Part shown: positions 46,034-56,654 of the stretch, in pieces | Position numbering within the stretch: the stretch's first letter is position 1 | How the letters are laid out: every line of letters begins with the position of its first letter | Source of the DNA: Pestalotiopsis fici W106-1 | Lineage: Eukaryota > Ascomycota > Sordariomycetes > Amphisphaeriales > Sporocadaceae | NCBI RefSeq assembly: GCF_000516985.1 | Contig: NW_006917091.1 | Span: 1,502,977-1,566,976, forward strand | Length of the DNA: 64,000 bases | Direction of reading: 5' to 3' | Notes under the pieces: generated by a model | What the model saw: only the letters and a program-made list of their open reading frames with translations | Told to the model about the DNA's origin: nothing | Database searches by the model: none | Position numbers and translations under genes: made by a program

Positions 46034-47049
46034 CTTGACACCGCGAAGAAGGTAGTCGAGGGACTCAAGTCGCAGTTCAAGCTTGCCGTGAGTTGCACGT
46101 GGCACCAGCTGGGTATGCCGCGTAAGGAGTCAATCGAATAAGACCAAGATCACTTGCAATTGCCATTCTACTACTGTCTATCCTTTGATTGACTATATAC
46201 TGGTAGAGACTTCACCATGTACGCCATTTCCACGAGCGGGGCAACATGAGAATATACACACGTGGGGGAAAAAACACTTCAATGAACAACATAGAATAAT
46301 TACATGAATTCACATTAGACCGTCATTTGGTGTCAATTCGCATCCTCGGTGAACTTCACACGTCCTCGGTATCTTCCCCGCAACATGTGCCCTCGGTATT
46401 TTGCAACGTCATATTGCTTGTTCACAGATGATTTTTCGTCGCGCTCTACTTGCCTGTTCCTGTCAACATCCTTCTTGGCGTTCTCTTTAGGCCCCTCATG
46501 CCGACGCCTAGGGGAGGTAAAAGGAAGCGGGCGGGGTGAATGGCTCAGCTCGACGGGCGTCCGGGGTGGACCCTCCGGCCCAATGTCCATCAGCCCTTTT
46601 TTCGGCCGGTGCCAGGAGTTCGGCCGGTGCTGTGGCATTGGGTGACATTTCTCCATTGATTCCTCAGCGTCGCAATATGCATGTTCTTAGTATCTTCCCT
46701 ATAATAAGCAACTCGATCAATTCACACACATTAGCGAGAGTGGACTAGCTCGGAAAGTATTTTGATTGGCCAATTTTCTGTACTGTCCCAGTTGATGATG
46801 GATTGCGTTCTTCACCAATTGCAGGGAATCATTGAATGTTTTCATGTCTTGACGGGTGAGTGCAGATCCTCTGGTTATACTACAGATTCTATTCCCAGGT
46901 GTCTGTGCTACATACCCCGCATATTCTGGAAATGGCATCGACTGCGCACTAGTTATGCATAGATCTAAATCTTAACGGCGGCACATCCTATACTGCCTAT
47001 TGAATAGAGGGGTGTATGCTAGAAAATCACACAGAAAGGAACTAGACTT
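46034..47049. other. Intergenic spacer upstream of the GMC gene
   Basis: About 1 kb holding the GMC promoter and grading into AT-rich decayed sequence beyond 46960. No intact gene is seen. Confidence 0.45.
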
Positions 47050-47850
47050 CTCACAAGGGTGCGGGACACTTACAGGGCACTTTGATATTCATAGCGGCGC
47101 AAACAGTATTATACGATCTTAAAGTAGAATTTCGCTGTATAGTAAGGAGTTTTCCCATTCACCCCTTCGTTAAACTCGGTTATGCGTTTATAGAGCAAAT
47201 AAGCCTCGTCCATCCGGCCTTGGGCCTAACGAATATTACCTAAAACATACAACACTTCGCTCGTCCTACTAGGCGCTCGTGTCAGCATTCTCATTAGATC
47301 GATTTGGACAATTATAATGCTTCTCTATGCCGTTTACCTAATTAAGTTAGAATCCCAGTAAAACTCACTCGACTCGAGGATTTTAATGCACGGCAAGATG
47401 TTTGCCTTAGCTATATCCAATTTCTATATGCCCAAATAAGTCCATGGCATCCACACACGGGGTCGCATTAACATTTGCTGCTTAGATCGGTAAAGGTCAA
47501 ACTTGCCATATAATTCTAAGGCCTTTTGCCACATCTCGATCCTTATCTCGAACTCTTCCATATTGGTATAGTACTCAATCATTTCATTATAGGCAATCCT
47601 CAATTTAAACCAGTCTTCCTGCGTCTCTTTATTGCTAAACAGGGGGTATTCTAGGACTCTCTAACTATAAAAGCATTTCAGCTTATATTAATGCTTCAAT
47701 ATATACGTGTCGGAGAGGTTATGATCCGGATCGACGCGGGCCGCAACTATGACTTCTGGGTGCTGGTTATAAAGTAGCTCAGCTGCGTTTATGTGTGCAT
47801 TAATATCCTTGAATAGTCCGCTTTCGATGAGGGACCTGAGAGAGGTGATT
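47050..47850 (-). pseudogene. Decayed TPR-repeat gene, RIP-like mutations
   Basis: Read on the minus strand, successive segments still encode protein: SLIESGLFKDINAHINAAE then LLYNQHPEVIVAARVDPDH (about 47840-47690), NKETQEDWFKLRIAYNEM (about 47640-47580), and a clear TPR-type segment, VLYVLGNIR-stop-AQGRMDEAYLLYK (about 47250-47180). The in-frame TAG inside the last one sits where CAG (Gln) is expected, a C-to-T change. Further stops follow DTYILKH. No ATG-to-stop frame survives. The pattern resembles TPR arrays of fungal NLR-like or P-loop/TPR proteins, but the effector and NTPase parts are not present. AT-rich flanks (47850-48080) fit the same decay. Confidence 0.6.
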
Positions 47851-48276
47851 ATAGATCAATATTAGTCGAGTGTTTTAATAATCGTCAAAATAAAACTTTT
47901 GCGGCTTTATTTGAAATTATGATTAGGAATAAACAGCTTCCACGGGCTTTTATTAGAGGGTTATATCGTACTAACGTACTGAGTACTTATAATTATTTAT
48001 ATAAATATATAATTCGCGTTTCAGCATTTTTTTTATAAATAAAGAATCAACTTAAATATAATGCAGGTTTATAATAGTGCTAATAGCACATTCCACACTT
48101 TCACCAACAAGAAGCAAGAAACAAGAAGTGGCTGAGATATTATTCAACCTACCTTGGCACTATTTAAACGTCTCTATATATCAAACTCTGGACCATGATT
48201 CTTGTCAAGACCGAAGCACAAGTCTCTCCTGGCGTGCTCCATAGGAAGTTGGCCAATGCTGTCAGTATGTCTCACT
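47851..48276. other. AT-rich spacer
   Basis: Very AT-rich sequence (especially 47870-48070) between the decayed TPR gene and the 3' end of the FAD oxidase. No gene is seen. Confidence 0.5.
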
Positions 48277-49846
48277 TCACTCCTGAAGTCGACTGTTGTG
48301 TTTCGCGGAACGATCAAAATTGACCAAAGGCTGTCGATGGAGAGACCGATCGCTGCTGACACCTTCCATTATACTATTGTACGACTTCGCCCCAGCGTCA
48401 CGAGCCCTCCACGCCCAGTCCTGGAGGAAGTCATTTGTCTTGCCTTCGATTCTGTCAACGACATGCTCGCCTAGGTTGGGGAGGAATTTGAAGCCGTGCC
48501 CGCTGCCACCAGTAGCCACCATCAGGCCCTTTGTCTGAGGGACAAAGTCGATCACAAAGTGGTTGTCGTACGAGTCGGTGTACCAGCATAGGCGACTGGT
48601 TGTGGCACAATCGAGCAACTCGGGCAGTTGCTCCTGCACAAAGTTCTTGATGGTGCGCGCGGCAATCTCAGGTATCTCACGGATGGATTGCTGCGTCCAG
48701 CGCGTAGCAGGAACGCTACGCGCCGTACCATCGGCCTGAGTCTGAGGGTTGGTGAACTTGGTTCCACGGTAACCAATTTTCACGACGCCTTCTGGGTCCC
48801 GGGCGAAGCCATACAGGCCGCCATATTCCCCGCGTCGAATATCAAATCTGGCAAGAGCGTCAACAAAAGCCATGACTTGACTCTGGAATGGTGCTAACTC
48901 ACGACCATGTGGGGAAATTCTCGGGTGCAAATTTGCTCCATAACGCTTGGTCAGGTGGAAGCTGGAACATGATCACACTACCTGCTGTAGTCTCACAAAG
49001 ATGGTCCAGTTGGGGGAGTAACGCGGGAGTCCAGCCGCCGCACGCCATGATTGTTAACTCGGCCGCGTGAGATGCGCCATCAGCTGTCTTCACACCAGCG
49101 ATGTGTCCTTGAGCATTTTCAAGAAAGCTGGAGAAGACGCCCTGCGGACTACCCAAGACGAATTTCACGCCCAAAGACTCTGATTTGTGACGGGCAAAAT
49201 GGCAGGCCCTGTCCGCATAAACAAACCCGGACTGCACATCCAGGGTACTGCTAATATTCTTGATGTCGAAAGCATTAACAGCGAAGCCAAATCCCTTGGC
49301 TTGTGCTCGCTGCACGTGCTCCAGATCGTGTAGATTGATTTGCGTATCCCTCAGGCCCATCCTTTCCATGCTTTCCAAGGTGTCCTTCTCGAACTGGTCT
49401 AGTTCGAGACCCGAAGTCATTGTCACTGTCCCGTTGTTCACGAACAGCTTGTCGCTGGTAGAAAATCCAGGAGGTGTGGTTTTCCCAGATCGGATCTCTT
49501 CATTCCACATTTTCCATTTGCTGATGGCGTCGAGGGCGAGCGTCTGATACCCGAACTGCGAACCGTACGCAGCTCGAATGATTTTGTTGACATCTACGAA
49601 AAGTTTAGCAAAGAAAGAGATGGGGCAAAACAGTGCGGGAAACTATTGATGAATGGCGAACTCACCGGCTGATGCGGCGTCACAGCCATCGTTGTAACGG
49701 TATTGTGATTGTTGGTAGGCTTGCCGGTCGAAAACCTTGACGTTTGTGTAGCCTCGCTGCGCCAAGTGTAGTGCGGTGCTCAGGCCAAAAACACCGGCAC
49801 CTACGATAACGACGGGCGCAGACTTGCTGGAAAGAGAGTGCGGCAT
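48277..49846 (-). CDS. FAD-dependent amine/amino-acid oxidase (sarcosine oxidase-like)
   Basis: Three exons (49846-49666, 49593-48903, 48847-48277) with 72- and 55-bp introns encode 480 residues. The N-terminus has the dinucleotide-binding motif VVIVGAGVFGLSTALHLAQRG. The family fingerprint GLYGFARD...KIGYRGTKFTNP follows in the C-terminal half, then CWYTDSYDNHFVID, whose Cys is the covalent FAD attachment site in monomeric sarcosine oxidase and its fructosyl-amino-acid oxidase relatives. ATGGSGHGFKFLP contacts the flavin. The enzyme should oxidise a secondary amine or N-substituted amino acid, releasing hydrogen peroxide and an imine. Many fungal members end in a peroxisomal SKL-type signal. 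Here SRL is followed by two more residues, so targeting is doubtful or the last exon differs. The gene is divergent from an MFS transporter and near a RidA gene. Confidence 0.88.
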
Positions 49847-50577
49847 TATGAGGGCAGACTATGGATGAGATAGAGCGAGCGCATAGTGGCAATGGATTTG
49901 ATGCGTGGTGATTTCGATGGAACCCCGTCTTATTTGTCTCACATCGAGATAGAAACCCATGTTGCTACTGGCCCGGCGCTCGTCCCCGGATGGGCAGATC
50001 TTACCACACACGGAGCTTCGGACCCTCTTTTCTCGGCGGAAATGGCTTGTCCAATAGGCAACATTCTTCGTATCGTCCCGGCAGCGACGTTGTTCAAGCC
50101 CGATAGTCGGTTCGCTTCCATGTGGGGACACAACGCGCCGTACCCCAGAATTCATCCAAGACCTCCATGTCGACCAGGGATGTTATCTCTAATATGATGT
50201 GGGCAGGTGGGGAAGACGATAGTTTCGGCATGATGCGGCGGATAAGAGGGAGCGCGAGCACCATCGCCTACTCCAAACTCCAAATCGACACACTAATGAG
50301 GAAACCAAGTTCAAAACATCAGTGCGACGAGACAGTCTCGTGCAGTCCTCACCGGCAGAATACGAAGGCCATCTTCAATTGTTCGCACCGCTTATCAAGT
50401 CTGGGGTGACCAAGTCGACCTTGAAGTTCGCCGCTGATAATATTTCCTCATCCACGACCTCCCTTATTCCGCCTGGACACGATATGATAACTTAGAAATG
50501 TGAGCAGTCATGAATCCATTCAAAGAGCTGTCTGTGGAACTCATCATTCTCATCAGATGCACTAGAAACTCGACATC
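49847..50577. promoter_or_regulatory. Shared divergent promoter region of oxidase and transporter
   Basis: 731 bp separate the start codons of the minus-strand FAD oxidase and the plus-strand transporter, so both promoters lie here. This arrangement is typical of co-regulated fungal catabolic genes. The Zn2Cys6 regulator at 54192-56484 is a natural candidate to bind it. No specific operator is identified. Confidence 0.5.
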
Positions 50578-52305
50578 ATGACATTGCAGGGCATTTTACG
50601 CAAGTCGCCATTAGCCGGCTATGGCCAGGCTATCCGCGATGCTCCTAGGGAGACCATTTTCAACCGCCATCTACTACTATCGGCCTTGGTCTACGCTCTT
50701 GGCGGTATGCCTGTCAGTAAGTATTCCATCAGACAAGTCACGAGTGGAACGTGCTCATAGGTCTGTCGGTTAACATTTCTTGCCCTTTCCCTACATAGTC
50801 TGGGATCAAGGAGCCTCATCCGTTATGCCCTCTCTACCTGGTTTCCAACAACACTTCAATATCAAGTCAGGCACCAATGCGAACGAGATTCGAAACTTTA
50901 TCTCCATCGTCTATATTGGCTTCGGCTTCGGATCTGGCTTGACATTCTTTATCAACGACAGACTCGGAAGAATATGGTCGTATCGCCTTTACACGCTAGT
51001 CTACTGCATCGGCACTCTCATTGCCATCTTCTCGCCCAACGTAGGAGTCCTCTATGCTGGGCGTGTTGTCCAAGGTCTTGGCCTGGGACCCCTAACGGTT
51101 AGCGGACCAATATCGATTGTTGAGATCTCGCCACCGCAAATTCGAGGCCTGCTGACCAGTTGGTTCAACGTTGCTATGGGCATTGGTCTCATTGGAGCTA
51201 CCTTCTGCACGCTTGGTTGTTTTCGCCATGTACCCGTGGGCAAGCTTCAATTCCAGGTCGTCATGTTTGTACCGATGATCTACCTTGCTGTATGCATGGT
51301 GGGGACCTTGTACATTGAAGAGTCTCCCCGCTGGCTGTTCCTCGTCAATCGTCGCCAGGAGGCAATTGCTGCGCTAGCGAGGATCCGGGGCCTGCCTGCA
51401 GATGATCCGCGCGTACAGCGTGAGGTTGCGGAAATCGAAGATGATATCAACCACACGGCAGAGGCACGAGGCAATGCTGGCTTGTGGACCATTGCCAAAG
51501 AGACCTTCACCTCGGCTTCGAATCTGCGGCGCGTGCAGCAGAGCCTTCTCACATACGCTCTCGCGCAATTGTCTGGCGCGAACCTCATCACGTCCTACTT
51601 TGTGCCCATCATGGCCATTGTCGGCGTTTCCGGTAGCACCGACCAATCTATGTTTCTGAGTGGCATGTATGCCACGTCCAAGTTGATCTTCTTGTTGTTC
51701 GCTACTTTCTTCTTGATAGATGCTTTCGGTCGGCGAAGATCCCTGTTTCTGGGTGCTGCTGTACAAATGGCCACACATCTTTACCTCGCTGTCTATATTC
51801 GGTTTTCGCAGCAGGGACCCGTACCTGGAGCGGCCTCGCAGGCTGCTGTGGCGGCCTTGTTCATTCATGCATTTGGCTACAGCGTGGGCAAGTTTGAAAT
51901 TGAGCAATAGCCACATCCCAAGTCGGATTATACTAATTGTTTACAGGACTCTACCTACTGCCATACGTCTTCGGTGGGGAATTGTGGCCAAATCGCATTC
52001 GTTCGTTTGGCGGTGCATTGAGTCAGGCTTTTCACTGGCTGTTTATATACGCCATGCAGTTTAGCCTGCCATCCATCCTGTCCAGCTTTAACCAATGGGG
52101 AGCTTTTCTGTTCTTCGGCGCATGGTGTCTTGTTGCCATTATTTACACCTTCCTCATGATCCCTGAGGTCTCTGGCCTCACTGTGGAGGAAATCGAAGAG
52201 ACTTTCAAGGGCTCGTGGTTTAATGCTTATCAGACCTCGCGACACCGCCAAGTGATTGAAGGCCGACCTGGGGCTGAGGCGCCCGTTGTCAGCAAGATAA
52301 TGTAA
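50578..52305 (+). CDS. MFS sugar-type transporter (SP family) with a GC-AG intron
   Basis: Three exons (50578-50716, 50799-51887, 51947-52305) encode 528 residues with about 12 membrane segments. Sugar-porter hallmarks are WDQGASSVMPS after helix 1, NDRLGRIW in loop 2-3, GRVVQGLGLGPLT in helix 4, EESPRWLF after helix 6, FGRRR in loop 8-9, ELWPNRIRSFG in loop 10-11, and the C-terminal PEVSGLTVEEIEE. The second intron (51888-51946, 59 bp) starts with GCAAGT instead of GT: only this donor keeps the frame and gives YSVG-LYLLPY, and the nearest GT would shift frame. The branch site is TACTAAT. The family imports sugars, quinate, lactose or similar solutes by proton symport. Being divergent from an amine oxidase, it may import that enzyme's glycated or sugar-linked substrate; that is inference. 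Confidence 0.9.
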
Positions 52306-53048
52306 GCATAAAGAGTTCAAACTCGGAGCTAATATGAAGCTGACTGATCTGAAAGCACGGTCAGGACCAAGTCTATGGACGGTGAAGGAAAGGCTGAGCC
52401 TTAAATCGTACGAAAGTCGGCACAGGAGTTTTGAAGTGGGTTGATCTTGTTCGGAATATTGGTTCTAGTAACGCCTCCCATCTGTTACGCATGATATTGC
52501 TTGGGAGATGTTGTATTTTCTTGTTTGGTAAATTTGCATATTACCTTGTGACTGAGAAAGTGCCATGACTCGTTGCAGCCCATTCTCCGATTAGGTCACC
52601 AAGAAATTGCTTAGCTCAAGGGGTTTTGCATACGTTGTTTGAGAAATCGTCTCCAAATCAATTGAATTGTTGATATGCCGATCATCTGGACACAGCCACA
52701 TATGATGAGATCCACTTGCTGACATGGCTGGCATTCGAGAGAACGCTGGGTTTAATTGAGCAAATTGCACCATAATGTACACTCATCGTGTCTTGATTCT
52801 CGCCCAAGCGTTTCTATCGCCAGAGATATGGCTCGCTCAATGTTTTGCTCACTATGCCCTGCTGCTCAATCCCAACACCCTACAGCAGTGCTCTCCTTGA
52901 TGACACAGTCCAATCAGCAATGCCGCTTGAAGGATCTAGTTTTGACCGAACATGAACTCACGGAGCACTCCCTACATAGGCTATACACTCAATTTCCACC
53001 TGCACAATTCATCAGCATCAGATGAGCCTATTTAAATTTAGGGTCCTT
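52306..53048. other. Convergent 3' intergenic spacer
   Basis: About 740 bp between the 3' ends of the transporter and the RidA gene. No additional gene is seen. Confidence 0.5.
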
Positions 53049-53576
53049 TCACCGTACTTTGGCATTCTTTCCCAGCTCGGTGACTGTAACACAAACCCTT
53101 GCAGGTTTCGGATTGGGGATGATGGCCATATCTTCTCTAATTTTAGTCAAGGTCCTTGGAATATAGGGAGTAATAGGAGGCGAGGTCAAAACTAACAGAC
53201 AGCATTCATGGCGGCAAAGTAGTCTCTGCTCGTCAAATAAATACTAACCTGCCATATAGTCAGCGCAAGCTAGCAGATTGTATCACGATGAGGAAATTCT
53301 ACCTTGAGCAGCTTGGTCAAATCGCTACCAGCCGCACGGAGCACCGACTCGAGCAACTTGAGTGCTGCTTCCTTCTACGCCGTTAGTAACCTAGTCAGCA
53401 ATGCCCACCCGATTTGCTCCTACCGTCTGTTTCCCAGCGTCGTCAGACACCAGTTCCCCCGTTCCTGCGTCTAGACCGACCTTTCCGCTGCAAAAGACTA
53501 GGCCATTGTAGGACACTGCCTCGGAAAGGTATGGCGACGAGTAGCCATTCCTGTTGGTCGTTTGTCTGGTGGTCAT
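53049..53576 (-). CDS. RidA/YjgF-family imine deaminase
   Basis: This small gene is easily missed because it is cut into four exons (53576-53424, 53374-53303, 53248-53197, 53131-53049) by introns of 49, 54 and 65 bp; it encodes 119 residues. The start ATG is at 53574-53576. RidA features in order: YSEAVSYN-like segment (LSEAVSYNGLVFCSGKVGLD), the helix KEAALKLLESVLRAAGSDL, the strand VSIYLTSRDYFAAMNAVY, and IPNPKPARVCVTV, where the Arg matches the substrate-carboxylate-binding Arg of RidA. The enzyme hydrolyses reactive 2-imino or enamino acids to 2-keto acids plus ammonia. The third acceptor is AAG rather than CAG or TAG, but gives the only correct phase. Its place between an imine-producing FAD oxidase group and a regulator points to a shared pathway. 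Confidence 0.88.
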
Positions 53577-54191
53577 TGTTTCTCACAATGTAATTGTTTA
53601 GTTGAGCACTTGAGATGGAAATCAATGTTAGGAAGTAATCATGATTAGGGCAAGACTTGAATATTCTTATATGCGTGAAGGGCAGAGAAATTCGTGACTC
53701 TGCAGGCTAGGGCGAACATCACGCCCAACTTACATGTCTCCAACAGGGCGTGAGAAACATAGACGTTAGTCAGTCATCAGCATGCGTCAAATCACTGTCA
53801 TAGTGACCTAGTACATCATTCCCGATAGCTGATTTGTAGCCGCAGCCGCCTCGTTGTGGAGTGTGTCGGGTGGACATGCCGACCAACCGGATTCGGGCCT
53901 CGTATCATACCGGCGAGAGAACAACTCCCCCACAAGTGTATCTACAGACACAGTCGGTGAATAGCCGTATGATAGGTTCCTTCGGAAAGCTGTGATGGCA
54001 TTTGTAATATTTGTTCTCCACTGGTAGCTGTGAACCTTCACCTAGGCTTTCATATCTACGTGAAACTTCCTTGAGGAGGATCAAGTGACTGACGCCGAGA
54101 CCGCACTTGTCTTGACAGATGGACAAGGACTTGCGCTATGGTTTGGAAGGATTAAGCATATTCGGATTAAATACGATTGATGCACATTTCG
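53577..54191. other. Intergenic spacer, 0.6 kb
   Basis: RidA promoter and 3' flank of the Zn2Cys6 regulator, both on the minus strand. No further gene is seen. Confidence 0.5.
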
Positions 54192-56484
54192 CTACATTAA
54201 AGGTATCTCGGCCATATCACCGACATTAGGGTCACTAGCCGCAAGAAAGTCCTCCACCAACTCGCTCAACAGCCAGTCCGCGCCAGTCATTGAGGAACCC
54301 GTCGTGGAAATCCCTGCGATCCACTGCGGCAGATCTAGTGGGTAAGCTCCTTGATCTGTAGACAGTAGAGCAGGCTCACTTTGTTTGCCTTGCTGAATGT
54401 CTGCCATCATGGTCATGGTTCGGTTGAACAGAACCTCGAAGGTGTCTCGGAAGGGTGCTGTGTTAGACCAACGCTCGGCCACGATTACGAGCACGACTGT
54501 GCAGTCTGTACACATGCTGCTCACCTGATCATAGCGAGATGCGTTTCGACAAGCAGGCGATGTCCACAGGCAATAGATGTAGGTCAATCCCGCAAGGAAA
54601 AGCTCGTGGACGGCGCTCCAGGTATAAGCTGTTGGCTTGCCAAAGAACTGACGGCGGAAACCCTGGCATATATTTCTGGCAGCATGCAGACATTTGAGGA
54701 AAACCTCGTCGGGCGCCATGTTTTTCCTGTCGGCAATGTGCACCCGATATAACTGCAGTATAGCGTAATTGTAGCTCACGTTGAAGAAATCTGGCGTCAT
54801 GAAGAAGGAGAGAGCGCCTCCTTCGGGAAGCACCCTTGGAGGCGGCGTCTCAGCCCACCATTCCTCGAGGGCTGCAGACAGTTCCCCTACTCTTGCGTAT
54901 TTCTCGGCACTGGTGAGGGTGCAGTCCGAATAGAGCGCTGTCTGGATGCGTCCAAGCAAGATCCGGATGCGAAAGCCGTGGTTGGAATAAGACATTATCC
55001 CTGGAGGGCTTGGTAGCGAAGAAGGAGATGCCCCGACTATCCCCATGGGTGTGAGTCGGGACTCGTCAATATCGAGAGGGAGCTACTCATAGTGTCAGTG
55101 GTCTGTGTGGCAAGAAAGGACAATCAACATGACTGCTTGCCTCTACGTCGATTTCTTGGAAATGTAGACTCAGGGGTCGCCCCAACACGACTGACGCAGC
55201 GCACTCCATTACGTATGCGCTCCAAAAAGCCCTTTTCTGCATCTCCTGCTGGAATTGGAGTTGGGTTGACTTGAGTCTCTTTTGATCCCGGTGGTAGCCA
55301 AGGTTGATGCACTGGCGTAGTGCTTGACCTCCTAGTTTCCTGCCAAGTGTCAATCAAAGCGAAGCTCAAGACACTAATTTCTTGGTATACCATTGTGATG
55401 CTCCTGTCGGAGATCTGAGCGAATACGCCGCGCAACACAACATTGCTTGGATAGACTTGAGGTTGTCGTACAACAGAATGTCATCGATAAACAGCATTGC
55501 CGAGGCATAAAGCTGCTCCGACGAGTAACCGGTATTGGGTAGCAGTGTGGCTCCAATGGCGTAAACCTGCAAGAAACATCTTAGACTCTGGACCTTGAAG
55601 CGGCAAGAGTTGCAGGCTCTAGAATACCATGTTGAGGAAGAAAAGTGGCACAGGGTCAAAGATGGTCTGGAACGGATCGGCAAGAGCATCCTCCCATTCT
55701 CTGAAAGTCTTCTCTAGTAGGAAAGGGTACTGGGGATGAATGTTGTTGAAATAAGTATTGCTCAGCTTGATGGCAGTACCATGATCCGGCAACGCGCAAG
55801 GCTCAGGCGCTTGTACTTCGCGACTCTCGTCATTCGTCGTCTTGCACAACGTTACCGATTCGATGGCGGGGCGGAGAGACGGCTTCAAGAAGCGTGTGAA
55901 GGCGTAAGCTGATGAGGACCCAAGGTAGGTCGGCTCAGAGCCTGCAGCATTGAGGCTCAAGGTTCCAATCATGGACGACAGGTCGTCGCATTCGGACTGC
56001 TCAAATTCGGCATCCCAGAAAGCGGTAGGCTCGCGTTCAGGCACTGACGCCCACGCTGGGCCCGACTTGGCTTCTTGCAGCTGCTTCTCTAATGTAATGA
56101 CCCGCTGCTCTAATTGCTTCAGGTAATGTCGAGGCTGATGTTGCTTTGTCGAAGGGTCTTCAATGACGCAGGCTAGAGGCGAGATCAATTATGCGTCAAG
56201 GAAGAGCGGCTGGAAAGCTCATGTCATACCAAGATCCCGACGCTGGCAATTACCACATGCTGGGACTTGCCCATCACACTATACACAGGACCAACAATGG
56301 GATCAATCAGTATTGAGTATGTACTCAACATGGGCTGGCGCTGATGCATCAGCAGGCGTCTCACCCTGACTTTGCGGTCTTTGCAGTTTACACACGCGAC
56401 ATGGGTTCTGCTTCCTGTACGTATGCGTACTGAAGAGCCCTTTGCGCGCCGGCCTTGCAGTGGATATGATATTCGAGATGTCAT
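54192..56484 (-). CDS. Zn2Cys6 transcription factor with Fungal_trans domain and a GC-AG intron
   Basis: Six exons (56484-56365, 56278-56230, 56172-55628, 55566-55391, 55339-55141, 55082-54192) give 659 residues. The binuclear zinc cluster has Cys at about 31, 34, 41, 48, 51 and 58 and is interrupted by an intron between the second and third Cys. A coiled coil (YLKQLEQRVITLEKQLQ) follows, the usual dimerisation element. Fungal_trans begins near residue 140 and includes YSLRSPTGASQWKLGGQALRQ and FQEIDVELPLDIDES. The last intron (55083-55140) begins GCAAGC. This GC-AG splice gives the conserved DVE-LPLDID reading, while the nearest GT donor (GTAGAG) would delete two conserved residues. The product should be a nuclear activator, likely controlling the adjacent RidA, transporter and oxidase genes; that is inferred from position. 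Confidence 0.9.
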
Positions 56485-56634
56485 AGCGCGCGTATACCTA
56501 CCGGAGTCGCTTTTTGTTGAGAGAGGGAAAATCGCTGGTCGAGGGAAGAGAGGGCAAGGTGGAGCGCCAGCGAGCTACAGCCACGATCCCAGCTAGATGG
56601 TTTATTGTTTGAAGCTATATTAAGGTATAATAAC

Positions 56635-56654
56635 CGGAACTTTATATGCGTACA
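56635..56654 (+). repeat. Left terminal inverted repeat of the Tc1/mariner element
   Basis: The 20 bases starting cggaacttt match the reverse complement of 57951-57970 at 16 of 20 positions, with the first nine identical. The element's AT-rich interior begins just inside. Confidence 0.65.

Noticed and set aside
48174..48362. 62-codon frame overlapping the 3' end of the FAD oxidase
   Set aside because: No plausible start and no similarity; considered as an alternative last exon but no splice pair supports it.
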